A stretch of 64,000 nucleotides of DNA from Clostridium_AD frigoriphilum (GCF_036541405.1 NZ_JAZHFS010000010.1:62001-126000), one strand, 5' to 3'; shown: positions 17,352 through 25,823, counted from the stretch's first letter. Notes: generated from the letters alone by a model not told the origin. Numbers and translations are program-made.

Positions 17352-17784
17352 TATCCTTCACTCCTTTAATTAACGTCATTTCGTTATAATCAGATACAAT
17401 ATCTTTTAAATTTATCGAAGTAGTTACACTATCTATACTATTTTTAATTTTTTTCCATAATGGCCGAGTGGCACAACAATCAATATTAGTACATTCTTCA
17501 TCATGAAGACAAGTTGAAATTTCTATTGGTCCCTCAAGTACATTAATAATATCATAAACAGTTATTTCCGCAGGAGCTCTATTGAGTAAATATCCACCCT
17601 GAGATCCCCTTACACTTTTAATAAGCTTAGCCTTTCGAAGTGATGAAAATAATTGTTCTAAATAATATTCAGATATACCTTGTCTTTCAGATATACTCTT
17701 TATAGATACAGGGTGTTCTCCATAATTTATCGCTAAATCTACCATGGCCTTAACTCCATATCTTCCCTTTGTAGATAATTTCAT
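17344..17784 (-). CDS. iscR: Rrf2-family regulator IscR
   Basis: A 146-residue Rrf2 regulator with an N-terminal winged helix (STKGRYGVKAMVDLA, then SEYYLEQLFSSLRKAKLIKS). Three cysteines spaced C92-X5-C98-X5-C104 match the [2Fe-2S] ligands of IscR, plus one extra Cys at 103. IscR senses cluster status and controls the isc operon it heads. The ATG has AAAGGAGTG upstream. Transcription appears to start about 230 bp upstream, giving an unusually long, structured leader with two palindromes. Confidence 0.93.
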   Translation of the reverse strand: MKLSTKGRYGVKAMVDLAINYGEHPVSIKSISERQGISEYYLEQLFSSLRKAKLIKSVRGSQGGYLLNRAPAEITVYDIINVLEGPIEISTCLHDEECTNIDCCATRPLWKKIKNSIDSVTTSINLKDIVSDYNEMTLIKGVKDNE

Positions 17785-17825
17785 TTAATCACTCCTTTTT
17801 GTCATCATCTGCCCAGCTATTCATT

Positions 17826-17862
17826 AACACCTTAGGTGTCATTCATCATCACCTAAGGTGTT
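17826..17862. repeat. Two CACCTWAGGTG palindromes forming a 13-bp inverted repeat, iscR leader
   Basis: The arms AACACCTTAGGTG (17826-17838) and CACCTAAGGTGTT (17850-17862) are perfectly complementary with an 11-nt loop. Each arm also contains its own 11-bp palindrome, CACCTTAGGTG and CACCTAAGGTG, with centres exactly 22 bp apart. This looks like either paired operators for a dimeric regulator on one helix face or an RNA hairpin 42 nt before the iscR start. There is no T-run, so it is not a simple terminator. Confidence 0.8.
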
Positions 17863-17897
17863 ATTTATCATCGCAGGTGGTGAAGCATTAACAAATC

Positions 17898-17978
17898 CAT
17901 AAGGAAATTTACACTCCTAAAGTTTTCAAACTGTTTAAGTATGTAATAATTGCTTACAATAGCGAATCTTTCCTTATG
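17898..17978 (-). promoter_or_regulatory. Long-range inverted repeat in the iscR leader
   Basis: CATAAGGAAA (17898-17907) and TTTCCTTATG (17969-17978) are perfectly complementary over 10 bp and enclose 61 nt that contain smaller stems. The whole lies within the predicted 5' leader of iscR on the minus strand. This is the shape of a riboswitch or protein-responsive leader with a closing P1 stem, but I recognise no known class. Confidence 0.5.
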
Positions 17979-18021
17979 AGTTATTATTAAAGTAGAGTGT
18001 TTTACTACACTTTCTAAATTC

Positions 18022-18050
18022 ATAATATCAAACCCTAGTATTCTTGTCAA
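18022..18050 (-). promoter_or_regulatory. iscR operon promoter
   Basis: TTGACA (18045-18050), 17-bp spacer, TATTAT (18022-18027) on the minus strand. The start would be near 18015, leaving about 230 nt of leader before iscR. Confidence 0.75.
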
Positions 18051-18201
18051 CTATAAATTTTAAAATTTTCTTTTATTATATCTATCCTTAACCCATATTA
18101 TCTTATTATCCACTAATAATCAGATAATATATCCATAATACTCGATATTACATAATCATAAAAGTCTTAAAATAACATTAAAACTAAATTTATATTCATC
18201 C

Positions 18202-18230
18202 TTGAAGTATTTAATTATATATAGTATAAT
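18202..18230 (+). promoter_or_regulatory. hisS promoter
   Basis: TTGAAG (18202-18207), 17-bp spacer, TATAAT (18225-18230). The predicted start near 18237 is only about 50 nt before a terminator-like hairpin. Confidence 0.75.
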
Positions 18231-18255
18231 TTAGCAAGCACTTTAGCGGATGATC

Positions 18256-18290
18256 ACCCATGTAAGTACAACACTTATGTCGGGTTTTTT
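18256..18290 (+). terminator. Attenuator-like terminator in the hisS leader
   Basis: Arms ACCCATGTAAGT (18256-18267) and ACTTATGTCGGGT (18273-18285) pair over 12 bp with one bulged C, followed by TTTTTT. It lies between the hisS promoter and the hisS start, with no gene between promoter and hairpin. A transcript stopped here would be about 50 nt. I see no T-box motif. Confidence 0.7.
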
Positions 18291-18314
18291 ATATTTTTAT
18301 AGGAGGTATTAATA

Positions 18315-19634
18315 ATGAAAAATGAAATTGTGAAACCATCAATTTTACCTGGATTTATGGAGTTATTACCATCAGATCAAATTCAGTTCAACAAATTATC
18401 AGATACAATAAGGAAAACTTATGAAAGTTTTGGATTTATGCCAATAGATACTCCAGTAATCGAAAAATCAGAGATTTTACTCGCAAAAGGTGGTGGAGAA
18501 ACTGAAAAACAAATCTATAGATTCTCAAAGGGTAGTAATGATTTATCTCTTAGATTTGATTTAACCGTACCCCTCGCAAGATATGTGGCTCAAAATTCTA
18601 ATTCCTTAACTTTTCCTTTTAGAAGATATCAAATTGGAAAGGTATATAGAGGAGAGAGAAATCAAAAAGGGCGCTTTCGCGAATTTTATCAATGCGATAT
18701 TGATATTGTTGGAAGCAACAGTTTAAGCATTTTAAATGATTCTGAAATTCCTAGTATCATTTACTCAATATTTAACAATCTCGGTTTCGAAGATTTCACC
18801 ATAAAAGTAAATAACAGAAAAATTCTAAATGGATTTTTTGAATTTTTAAACATTGAAGATAAATCTGACGTCTTAAGGATTATTGATAAGATAGATAAAA
18901 TCGGAGTTACTGTAGCGGTTGAAGAACTATTAACTAGTGGATTAAGTAAGGGAGTTATAGATAAAATTCTTGAGTTTATTAATGCTCGTGGAAGCAACGA
19001 AGATATCCTACTATTTTTAAAGAATTTAGATATTTCTAATTCAACCTTTAAAGAGGGTGTATGTGAACTTACAACCGTTTCAAAATACGTTAAATTGTTT
19101 GGAGTTCCGGATAATAATTTTAAAATCGATTTGAAAATATCAAGAGGTCTTGATTATTACACAGGCACGGTTTATGAAACATTTTTAAATGAATATCCAT
19201 CTATTGGTTCTGTGTGTTCCGGTGGGCGTTATGATAATTTAGCAGAATATTATACAAAACAAAAATTGCCAGGAGTCGGAATTTCAATTGGATTAACTCG
19301 CTTATTTTATCAATTAAATGAAGTCGGATTTTTTAAAAATGACACAAATAGCGGTATAACAAAAGTACTCGTCATACCACTTGATAATAATGTTATTGAT
19401 TATGCAATTTCTTTTGCAAAATCCTTAAGAGACAAGGGTGTTGTTACAGAAATTTACCTTGAGGACACTAAGATAGTAAAGAAACTTGGTTATGCAAATA
19501 AATTAGGAATACCATATACAATTTTAATAGGCGATGAAGAAGTACAAAATAAAACTGTTACAGTAAAAAATATGGTCACTGGCGTGCAAGAAACTGCTAG
19601 TTTGGATGAAGCTTATAAAATGGTTAATATTTAA
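18315..19634 (+). CDS. hisS: Histidyl-tRNA synthetase, archaeal/eukaryotic-like type
   Basis: A 439-residue class II synthetase. Motif 2 is VYRGERNQKGRFREFYQCD, the histidine-binding signature is SRGLDYYTGTVYE, motif 3 is GVGISIGLTRLF, and a C-terminal anticodon-binding domain follows from about residue 345. The stretch LRFDLTVPLARYVA replaces the LRPEGT pattern of ordinary bacterial HisRS, placing it in the other sequence type. It is not in the usual clostridial slot between hemZ and aspS. AGGAGG precedes the ATG. It should charge tRNA-His; all catalytic motifs look intact, so a HisZ-like role is less likely. Confidence 0.9.
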   Translation: MKNEIVKPSILPGFMELLPSDQIQFNKLSDTIRKTYESFGFMPIDTPVIEKSEILLAKGGGETEKQIYRFSKGSNDLSLRFDLTVPLARYVAQNSNSLTFPFRRYQIGKVYRGERNQKGRFREFYQCDIDIVGSNSLSILNDSEIPSIIYSIFNNLGFEDFTIKVNNRKILNGFFEFLNIEDKSDVLRIIDKIDKIGVTVAVEELLTSGLSKGVIDKILEFINARGSNEDILLFLKNLDISNSTFKEGVCELTTVSKYVKLFGVPDNNFKIDLKISRGLDYYTGTVYETFLNEYPSIGSVCSGGRYDNLAEYYTKQKLPGVGISIGLTRLFYQLNEVGFFKNDTNSGITKVLVIPLDNNVIDYAISFAKSLRDKGVVTEIYLEDTKIVKKLGYANKLGIPYTILIGDEEVQNKTVTVKNMVTGVQETASLDEAYKMVNI

Positions 19635-19709
19635 ATCATAATTTTGTATCACCTTTTCCTCGTAATCCTAATATTATATACTGTAAATAAGTATGCGAGG
19701 AGGAGTATC

Positions 19710-21059
19710 ATGTCATTTAAAGATAATAGTCCAAGCTACAGAGATCTGGTACTTGGCATAAATAAGAAGGTCCCTCTTATATCTGGGAAAATGGTTACTG
19801 CAATTAATTTTGATAATGCAGCAACTACACCACCATTTAAATCTGTTATGGAAGATATTATTGATTTTGCACCATGGTATTCCTCTATTCATCGTGGTGA
19901 AGGATATAAGTCCCAATTAACTACCAAAGTATATGATGATTCTAGAAATATTGTAAGTAACTTTGTTAATTCCGATTCTAGTAATACAGTTATCTATGTT
20001 AAAAACTGCACAGAAGCCCTTAATAAACTATCCAATTTATTGTACAATCCTTATAAAAAAAATGTTATCTTAACTACTGATATGGAACATCACTCAAATG
20101 ACCTACCTTGGAGAGATAAGTTTATTGTAGAATATATATCTGTAGATGAAGATGGCAAGTTGTCCTTAGATGATTTAGAGTCTAAATTGAATAAATACAA
20201 TAATTATGTGAGATTAGTTACAATTACAGGTGCTTCAAATGTAACTGGCTATAAAAACCCTATATATGATATAGCTAAACTAGTTCATAAATTTAATTCT
20301 AAATTATTAATTGATGGAGCACAATTAGTTCCTCATGCTCCTTTTATAATGAATAGTAAAAATTCAGAATATAATATAGATTTTCTGGTTTTCTCTGCTC
20401 ATAAAATGTATGCACCTTTTGGGACTGGAGTATTAATAGGCCCTAAAAGTATTTTAGATAATTGTGAACCTGATTTAGTAGGCGGTGGAACAGTCGATAT
20501 TGTCACTCATGATTTTATAAAATGGAATGACTCTCCACAGAGACATGAAGCCGGCTCACCAAATGTTATAGGATCTATAGCTTTGGCCGCGGCTATTAGG
20601 ACATTAAGTAAAATTGGTATGGATAACGTGGAGCGTGTTGAAAAGAAATTGACTGCCTATGCCCTCAATAAAATAAAAGATATACCAAATATTAAAATAT
20701 ATTGTGATACTTCTAGATGTGTTGACAGAGTTAGCATAATCCCTTTTAATATATGCGGAATGCATCACTCACTAGTTGCAAAAATACTCTCCTATGAATG
20801 TGGCATCTCGGTAAGAAGTGGTTGTTTTTGTGCCCAACCATACCTAGTTAAATTACTAGGTATTTCTAATGATTTTCTAATTAAGCGTTTAGAAAATCCT
20901 GATTTGTATCACCCAGGAATGGTTAGAATTAGTTTTGGACTTTATAACACATACGCAGAAATCGATATATTAGCTTATGCTCTAGAACAAATTTCTTTAA
21001 GAAGAGATTATTATATTATTAAATATGAAAATATGAAAAAGACACTTTTTGACTTTTAA
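19710..21059 (+). CDS. Class V aminotransferase (cysteine desulfurase-like)
   Basis: A 449-residue PLP enzyme of the NifS/SufS/CsdA fold. The start at 19710 is favoured by GAGGAGG just upstream; the frame also opens earlier at 19644. Landmarks are INFDNAATTPPF near the N-terminus, the PLP lysine in FSAHKMYAPFGTGVL, and a cysteine loop SVRSGCFCAQPYL near the C-terminus. The active-site loop suits sulfur or selenium transfer, but the substrate is unknown. It follows hisS by 75 bp in the same direction and ends at a bidirectional terminator. There is no suf gene next to it. Confidence 0.85.
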   Translation: MSFKDNSPSYRDLVLGINKKVPLISGKMVTAINFDNAATTPPFKSVMEDIIDFAPWYSSIHRGEGYKSQLTTKVYDDSRNIVSNFVNSDSSNTVIYVKNCTEALNKLSNLLYNPYKKNVILTTDMEHHSNDLPWRDKFIVEYISVDEDGKLSLDDLESKLNKYNNYVRLVTITGASNVTGYKNPIYDIAKLVHKFNSKLLIDGAQLVPHAPFIMNSKNSEYNIDFLVFSAHKMYAPFGTGVLIGPKSILDNCEPDLVGGGTVDIVTHDFIKWNDSPQRHEAGSPNVIGSIALAAAIRTLSKIGMDNVERVEKKLTAYALNKIKDIPNIKIYCDTSRCVDRVSIIPFNICGMHHSLVAKILSYECGISVRSGCFCAQPYLVKLLGISNDFLIKRLENPDLYHPGMVRISFGLYNTYAEIDILAYALEQISLRRDYYIIKYENMKKTLFDF

Positions 21060-21082
21060 TATGTATTTTTTCTGGACAAAAA

Positions 21083-21114
21083 AAAATAGTACACTTACCT
21101 CTGTGTACTATTTT
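21083..21114. terminator. Bidirectional terminator
   Basis: Perfect 12-bp arms AAAATAGTACAC and GTGTACTATTTT with an 8-nt loop lie between the converging aminotransferase and flavin reductase genes, with A/T tracts on both flanks. Confidence 0.8.
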
Positions 21115-21131
21115 AATAATATAAAGCCTTT

Positions 21132-21632
21132 CTATTTTATATAAGTTTCTAAAATTTCTCCATAATACAATATATGAAAATCTCCATTTTCATAAGAATT
21201 TTTTACAATATCTTCTGAAAGTAACTTAGGATCCATTTCTTGTTTATACACTATTTTGCATTCATAAAAAAGATCACACTCAGCAATTACCGGAGTATCT
21301 ACTTTTTTACTCTTCTCAAGTGTTAAATTGCACTCCTTAAATTTATCAATATCTCTTCCAGATTTACTTCCACATACCATTAATTCATTCTTTAATTTTT
21401 TACTTAAGGGTATGCTAACTGTAAAATTATCAGACTCTTCTAAAAAATTAATCGTATACCTCGATTTCCTTACCATTACAGTAAATATAGGCCTATTCCA
21501 AACATATCCTACATTTCCCCACCCTATAGTCATTGTATTGATTTTCTCACCGGATTTTACTGTTAAAAAAGCACCTTGTGTATGCAAAAATTTCATACCT
21601 CTTTCTAAATTATCCGTAAAGTTAATTTCCAT
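21132..21632 (-). CDS. Flavin reductase family protein
   Basis: A 166-residue protein of the flavin reductase-like, FMN-binding split-barrel family. The pattern TMTIGWGNVGYVWNRPIFTV and FTVSIPLSKK is typical. Members bind FMN and reduce flavins or serve as redox partners; the substrate here is unknown. It stands alone, with GGAGGATAAA before the ATG. Confidence 0.85.
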   Translation of the reverse strand: MEINFTDNLERGMKFLHTQGAFLTVKSGEKINTMTIGWGNVGYVWNRPIFTVMVRKSRYTINFLEESDNFTVSIPLSKKLKNELMVCGSKSGRDIDKFKECNLTLEKSKKVDTPVIAECDLFYECKIVYKQEMDPKLLSEDIVKNSYENGDFHILYYGEILETYIK

Positions 21633-21755
21633 TTGTTTATCCTCCTTGTAAAATCTTATTTAGAACGAATTACTTAAATAAGCTTATAAAAATAATATTA
21701 TAATAGGTATAGTAATACCATAAACTATACTGCCATTTTAGTAAATCATAGTTCA

Positions 21756-22526
21756 TTATATAATCATATACTCCATTTTTCTTTCTTTAAAATAGACAGG
21801 TTTCAAGTTACATATCTCGCAGAGCCTAATAGCCTGAGTAAAATAAGCACCAATATTTTCTGCATTATGAGCATCTGAACCTATGGTTACATATTTTCCA
21901 CCTATTTGTCTATATGCTTTATAAATATTAATTAAATTAGTATATGCTTCCTTATTTCCAAGACGCCTAGTATTAATTTCAATAACTTTTTCATTTTTTA
22001 CTATAGATTTAAAAATCTCATTTATGTATTCATCAAACTCATGATAATGTATTTCTTTATCATCATAAGTTGCATATCTTGATATATAATCAATATGGCC
22101 CAAGCTATCAATAAAGTCATGTTGCTCCACATTCGCAAGCATAGTTAAAAAATATTTGTCATAGGCTTCTTTTTTTGTCTTACCTTCATAATATTTTGGG
22201 TAGTAAATATCTTCCCCACCTGCTGCATGTATAGACCCAATTATATAGTCAAAAGGATATTTACTTGCAACTTCTCTATTTTCTTTTAAACAAACTTCTT
22301 GCATTCCAATTTCAATTCCAAGCATAAGCTTTTTACTCCTATATTTCTCATAGTCATTAAAATACTTATCTATATCAAAAGCCATATCTGCTCCTGCTGG
22401 AAATTTCAAATCTAGATGTTCTGTAAAAGTCATACCTATACCACTTTTTCTCGATTGTTCCAAAGCATTCTGAACTTTCATTTCAGAGTCATCTGAAAAA
22501 TCTGTGTGTATATGTGAGTCAATCAT
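21756..22526 (-). CDS. PHP-domain histidinol-phosphatase family protein
   Basis: A 256-residue PHP metal-dependent phosphoesterase. The metal-binding motifs DSHIHTDFSDDSE (N-terminus), TEHLD, GSIHA and GSDAHNAENIG are all present. The closest recognised group is HisJ/HisK-type histidinol-phosphatase, but no his biosynthesis genes are nearby, so the true substrate is uncertain. It is transcribed alone. Confidence 0.82.
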   Translation of the reverse strand: MIDSHIHTDFSDDSEMKVQNALEQSRKSGIGMTFTEHLDLKFPAGADMAFDIDKYFNDYEKYRSKKLMLGIEIGMQEVCLKENREVASKYPFDYIIGSIHAAGGEDIYYPKYYEGKTKKEAYDKYFLTMLANVEQHDFIDSLGHIDYISRYATYDDKEIHYHEFDEYINEIFKSIVKNEKVIEINTRRLGNKEAYTNLINIYKAYRQIGGKYVTIGSDAHNAENIGAYFTQAIRLCEICNLKPVYFKERKMEYMII

Positions 22527-22617
22527 AATTCATCCCCCTAGCATTTTTTTCTAATGTTTAACAACCTTAAATTATATTAATGCCTTTAATTATATCAAAA
22601 ATTAGCATAAAAATATA

Positions 22618-22650
22618 TAGCAGCAACCTAAGTAATCTAGGTTACTGCTA
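22618..22650 (-). terminator. glyA terminator
   Basis: Arms 22618-22630 and 22638-22650 form a 13-bp stem with one G-U type pair, followed on the minus strand by a T-rich stretch, just downstream of glyA. Confidence 0.7.
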
Positions 22651-22663
22651 CTTTTTATTCTTT

Positions 22664-23896
22664 CTATTTATATAATGGGAATCTACTACATAACTCTTTT
22701 ACTTTTTCTCTAATTGGTACTAAATTTCCTTCTCTATTTTCTATAGTTTCATTTATAAGTTCAGCTATTATTTTCATTTCTTCTTCTTTAAATCCTCTTG
22801 TAGTTACAGCCGGTGTACCAATCCTTATACCACTTGTAACAAATGGACTTAAAGTTTCATTTGGTACAGTATTTTTATTTACTGTAATCCCAACGATATC
22901 TAATAACTTTTCAGCTTCCTTACCAGTAATATTTTTATTTGTTAATTCTATTAATAAAAGATGATTGTCTGTACCACCAGATACTAACTTAAAACCATAT
23001 TTTTGAAGTTCTTTTCCAAGTAGCTTAGCATTTTTAACAACTTGTTCAATATAAACTTTAAATTCTGGTTTAAGAGCTTCTCCGAAACAAACAGCTTTGG
23101 CTGCTATAGTATGCATTAAAGGTCCACCTTGCATACCTGGAAAAATAGCTTTATCTATTGCCTTTGCATATTTTTCTTTACATAAAATTACTCCACCTCT
23201 AGGACCTCTCAAAGTTTTATGAGTTGTAGTAGTAACAAAATCAGCATATGGAACTGGAGACTCATGTGCACCTGTTGCAACAAGGCCTGCTATATGTGCC
23301 ATATCTACAAACATATACGCATTAACTTCATCACATATTTCTCTAAATAGTTTAAAATTTATAGCTCTTGGATAAGCACTAGCTCCAACAACTATCATTT
23401 TAGGATTATGTTTTTTAGCCAAAGCTCTAACTTTTTCATAGTCTATTGTTTCTGTCTCTAAATCAACACCATAAGGAACAAAATTATATAATATTCCAGA
23501 GAAATTTACTGGACTTCCATGAGTTAAATGTCCTCCATGGCTCAAATTCATACCTAGTACTGTATCTCCTGGTTTAAGCACAGAGAAATATACAGCCATA
23601 TTAGCTTGAGATCCTGAATGAGGTTGCACATTAGCATGTTCAGCACCGAAAAGTTCTTTAATTCGTGTGCGAGCTAAATCTTCGACTTTATCAACTACTT
23701 CACAACCGCCATAATATCTTTTTCCAGGATATCCTTCTGCATATTTATTAGTTAATATAGATCCATTTGCTTCAAGTACAGCTCTACTAACAAAATTTTC
23801 TGAAGCAATTAGTTCGATATGATCCTCCTGCCTTTTATTCTCTTCCTCAATTATTTCGTAAATTGCTAAATCACTGTTTTTTAAATATTCTTCCAT
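22664..23896 (-). CDS. glyA: Serine hydroxymethyltransferase
   Basis: A 410-residue PLP enzyme that interconverts serine and glycine and loads tetrahydrofolate with a one-carbon unit. The start at 23896 is preferred because AGGAAGGG lies about 7 nt before it; a second ATG at 23902 is only 1 nt from that site. Landmarks are IELIASENF, the PLP lysine in TTTTHKTLRGPRGG, and GHLTHGS. It has its own strong promoter about 110 nt upstream. Confidence 0.96.
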   Translation of the reverse strand: MEEYLKNSDLAIYEIIEEENKRQEDHIELIASENFVSRAVLEANGSILTNKYAEGYPGKRYYGGCEVVDKVEDLARTRIKELFGAEHANVQPHSGSQANMAVYFSVLKPGDTVLGMNLSHGGHLTHGSPVNFSGILYNFVPYGVDLETETIDYEKVRALAKKHNPKMIVVGASAYPRAINFKLFREICDEVNAYMFVDMAHIAGLVATGAHESPVPYADFVTTTTHKTLRGPRGGVILCKEKYAKAIDKAIFPGMQGGPLMHTIAAKAVCFGEALKPEFKVYIEQVVKNAKLLGKELQKYGFKLVSGGTDNHLLLIELTNKNITGKEAEKLLDIVGITVNKNTVPNETLSPFVTSGIRIGTPAVTTRGFKEEEMKIIAELINETIENREGNLVPIREKVKELCSRFPLYK

Positions 23897-24294
23897 GTTC
23901 ATACCCTTCCTCTCGTCTTTTAAATTAAATAATCCAATAAAATGATTCCATTAATAATTATAAAAATCAATAAAAATAATACTCTGAAATTTCAGAAATA
24001 AATAGTATAATTATATTATAAAATTTTATACGATAATTATCAACTAAAAGATGCTAATTCCATGAAATTTTCTGATTTTTCTTATAAAATATTATTAATA
24101 TAAGAAATTAATGCTACCTAAATTACATTTTTTAATCATAAGTGACCTATTAAAATCCGCAAAATAATAAATAAAATAACTTAATTTTCTAACTAATAAG
24201 AATTTATTAGCTTTATGGTATATACTAATAGAGCAATTTTATTATTATATACTATATAATATCTAAAGTAAAATTTATTCAGAAAGGAGATTAT
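23897..24294. other. Intergenic region between glyA and thrE-like genes, with glyA promoter
   Basis: This divergent AT-rich gap contains the glyA promoter on the minus strand: TTGATA (24038-24043), 17-bp spacer, TATAAT (24015-24020). A 12-bp palindrome CTGAAATTTCAG lies in the glyA leader near 23984-23995. For the exporter side I see TATA-rich sequence near 24250 but no convincing -35. No small gene was found. Confidence 0.6.
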
Positions 24295-25068
24295 ATGTAT
24301 ACTGACGATATCATTCAAATCGCTGCTGAAGCCGGTAAAATCATTTTAGAAAATGGTGGGGAAACTTATAGGGTAGAGCAAACAATAACTATGATATGTA
24401 AGTCTTATGGCGTATCACGAACTGAGAGTTTTGTTACTCCTACGGGCATTATGATTTCTATAACTAATAGTAAAAATCAGACCATTTCATTAATTAGAAG
24501 AATTCACATTAGGACAGTTAACCTTCGCAAGGTTTCCATGATTAATAATCTATCAAGACAAGTTGTATCGGCCCCTTTATCCATAGTGGATATAAAAAAA
24601 GAAATTGAATATATTAATAATTTACAACCTTATTCTGAAAAGACTACTACTTTTTTTTCAGCTTTCTGCGCAGGATTTTTTACGTTACTTTTTGGTGGAA
24701 ATTATAAAGATTTCTTTGTAGCCTTTATAATCGGAGCCCTTATTAATTATTTAAGTTTATTTTTAGATAAATTTGAGGTAAATAGTTTTTTAAAAAATAC
24801 GCTTAGCGGTTCTGTAGCTGCACTCATAGCGCTAATAGCTAACTCGCTTCATTTAGTAGGTAATATGGATACTATAATAATAGGATCAATAATGTTACTA
24901 GTACCTGGCATAGCCATTACAAATGCAATAAGGGATACTATTGCTGGAGATTTAGTTTCTGGTATATCTAGATCAATAGAGGCTTTATTTATAGCTGTTG
25001 CCATATCTTCTGGCACGAGTATAATTTTCAAAATTTGGTTCTTATTGTTTGGAGGTACTCTTGTATGA
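24295..25068 (+). CDS. Threonine/serine exporter, large subunit (ThrE family, DUF1212)
   Basis: A 257-residue protein. The N-terminal cytoplasmic half carries the family signature GKIILENGGETYRVEQTI and RTESFVTPTGIM, and the C-terminal half has about five membrane helices. ThrE-type proteins export threonine and serine. In many Firmicutes the transporter is split in two, as here: the smaller subunit starts in the ATGA overlap at the end of this gene. AAAGGAG precedes the ATG. The substrate is inferred from the family. Confidence 0.88.
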   Translation: MYTDDIIQIAAEAGKIILENGGETYRVEQTITMICKSYGVSRTESFVTPTGIMISITNSKNQTISLIRRIHIRTVNLRKVSMINNLSRQVVSAPLSIVDIKKEIEYINNLQPYSEKTTTFFSAFCAGFFTLLFGGNYKDFFVAFIIGALINYLSLFLDKFEVNSFLKNTLSGSVAALIALIANSLHLVGNMDTIIIGSIMLLVPGIAITNAIRDTIAGDLVSGISRSIEALFIAVAISSGTSIIFKIWFLLFGGTLV

Positions 25069-25490
25069 TTCTTAATTCTTTTTACGCATTTTTAAGTTCT
25101 CTAGGTTTTGGAGTATTATTTAACATTCGTGGTAAAAACCTAATAATCGCATCACTTGGAGGTGGACTTGCTTGGCTTACTTATCTTATTTCTGGAAGAC
25201 TTCAACCATCCCTCGTTTTTTCATTGTTTCTTGCATCAATGGTTGGTAGCATATATTCAGAAATAATGGCAAGATTATATAAAAATCCTGTGACTATGTT
25301 TGTAATCTGTGCAATTATACCCCTTGTGCCCGGTGGTGGAATGTATTATGCCACCCTTGAAGCTGTAAAAGGTAACTTTACTGTTGCTCTAACCAAAGGC
25401 GCTGAGACGCTATTTAGTGCAGGTGCAATTGCAGTTGGAATAGTATTGGTAGCTTCAATAAGTACAATTTTTAAAAAAATAAAGAAGTAA
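25065..25490 (+). CDS. Threonine/serine exporter, small subunit (DUF3815)
   Basis: A 141-residue membrane protein with about four helices. The start at 25065 overlaps the upstream stop (ATGA) and has GGAGG about 10 nt before it. The motif IIPLVPGGGMYYATL is typical of the family. It completes the two-part exporter with the preceding gene. The last codons lie in the terminator shared with the facing regulator gene. Confidence 0.88.
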   Translation: MILNSFYAFLSSLGFGVLFNIRGKNLIIASLGGGLAWLTYLISGRLQPSLVFSLFLASMVGSIYSEIMARLYKNPVTMFVICAIIPLVPGGGMYYATLEAVKGNFTVALTKGAETLFSAGAIAVGIVLVASISTIFKKIKK

Positions 25491-25518
25491 AATTTGATAT
25501 CAAATTTCACTTCTTTAT
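25481..25518. terminator. Bidirectional terminator
   Basis: AAAGAAGT...AAATTTGATATCAAATTT...ACTTCTTT forms a long stem between the converging exporter and regulator genes, with A/T-rich flanks on both sides. Confidence 0.7.
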
Positions 25519-25520
25519 TT

Positions 25521-25823
25521 TCACTTTAAAAACATAAGAAAAGTTGAGACTAGCTCTTCAATTTTAGCTTTTTCTTCATTCTTTTCTTCATCACTACCAC
25601 CATCTTCATGTAAAAGACAATTCTTTGTATATCTTTCTAAAACAAGTCCACCAACTTTATTCATAGCGGCTCTTGCTGCGGCGACTTGAACCAATACGTC
25701 TTTGCAGCAAGCTTCACTTGTTATCATCTTTTCTATACCTTTAACTTGTCCCTCGATCTTCCTCAATCTAACTTGAATATTTTTTACTAATTCGTCATTT
25801 ATTGATTTATCATCATTTATCAT
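25521..25823 (-). CDS. DUF156 (CsoR/RcnR/CstR family) regulator lacking the copper-ligand His
   Basis: A 100-residue all-helical repressor of the CsoR family (RLRKIEGQVKGIEKMI, then DVLVQVAAARAAMNKVGGLVLE). By spacing, Cys40 and Cys69 match the two copper-binding cysteines of Bacillus CsoR, but the His between them is Tyr65 here (ERYTKNC). This Cys-X-Cys pattern resembles the persulfide sensor CstR more than a copper sensor. It ends in an acidic Lys/Glu tail. It is translationally coupled to the upstream aspS (4-bp overlap) and has no copper or sulfur gene beside it. The signal sensed is unknown. Confidence 0.85.
   Translation of the reverse strand: MINDDKSINDELVKNIQVRLRKIEGQVKGIEKMITSEACCKDVLVQVAAARAAMNKVGGLVLERYTKNCLLHEDGGSDEEKNEEKAKIEELVSTFLMFLK

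Noticed and set aside
17868..18050. 60-aa minus-strand ORF in the iscR leader
   Set aside because: Its start overlaps the predicted -35 region of the iscR promoter, no ribosome binding site, and the region is better explained by RNA stems.
19644..19709. Upstream extension of the class V aminotransferase (22 extra residues)
   Set aside because: No ribosome binding site at 19644 while GAGGAGG precedes 19710; the extension looks like a chance hydrophobic stretch.
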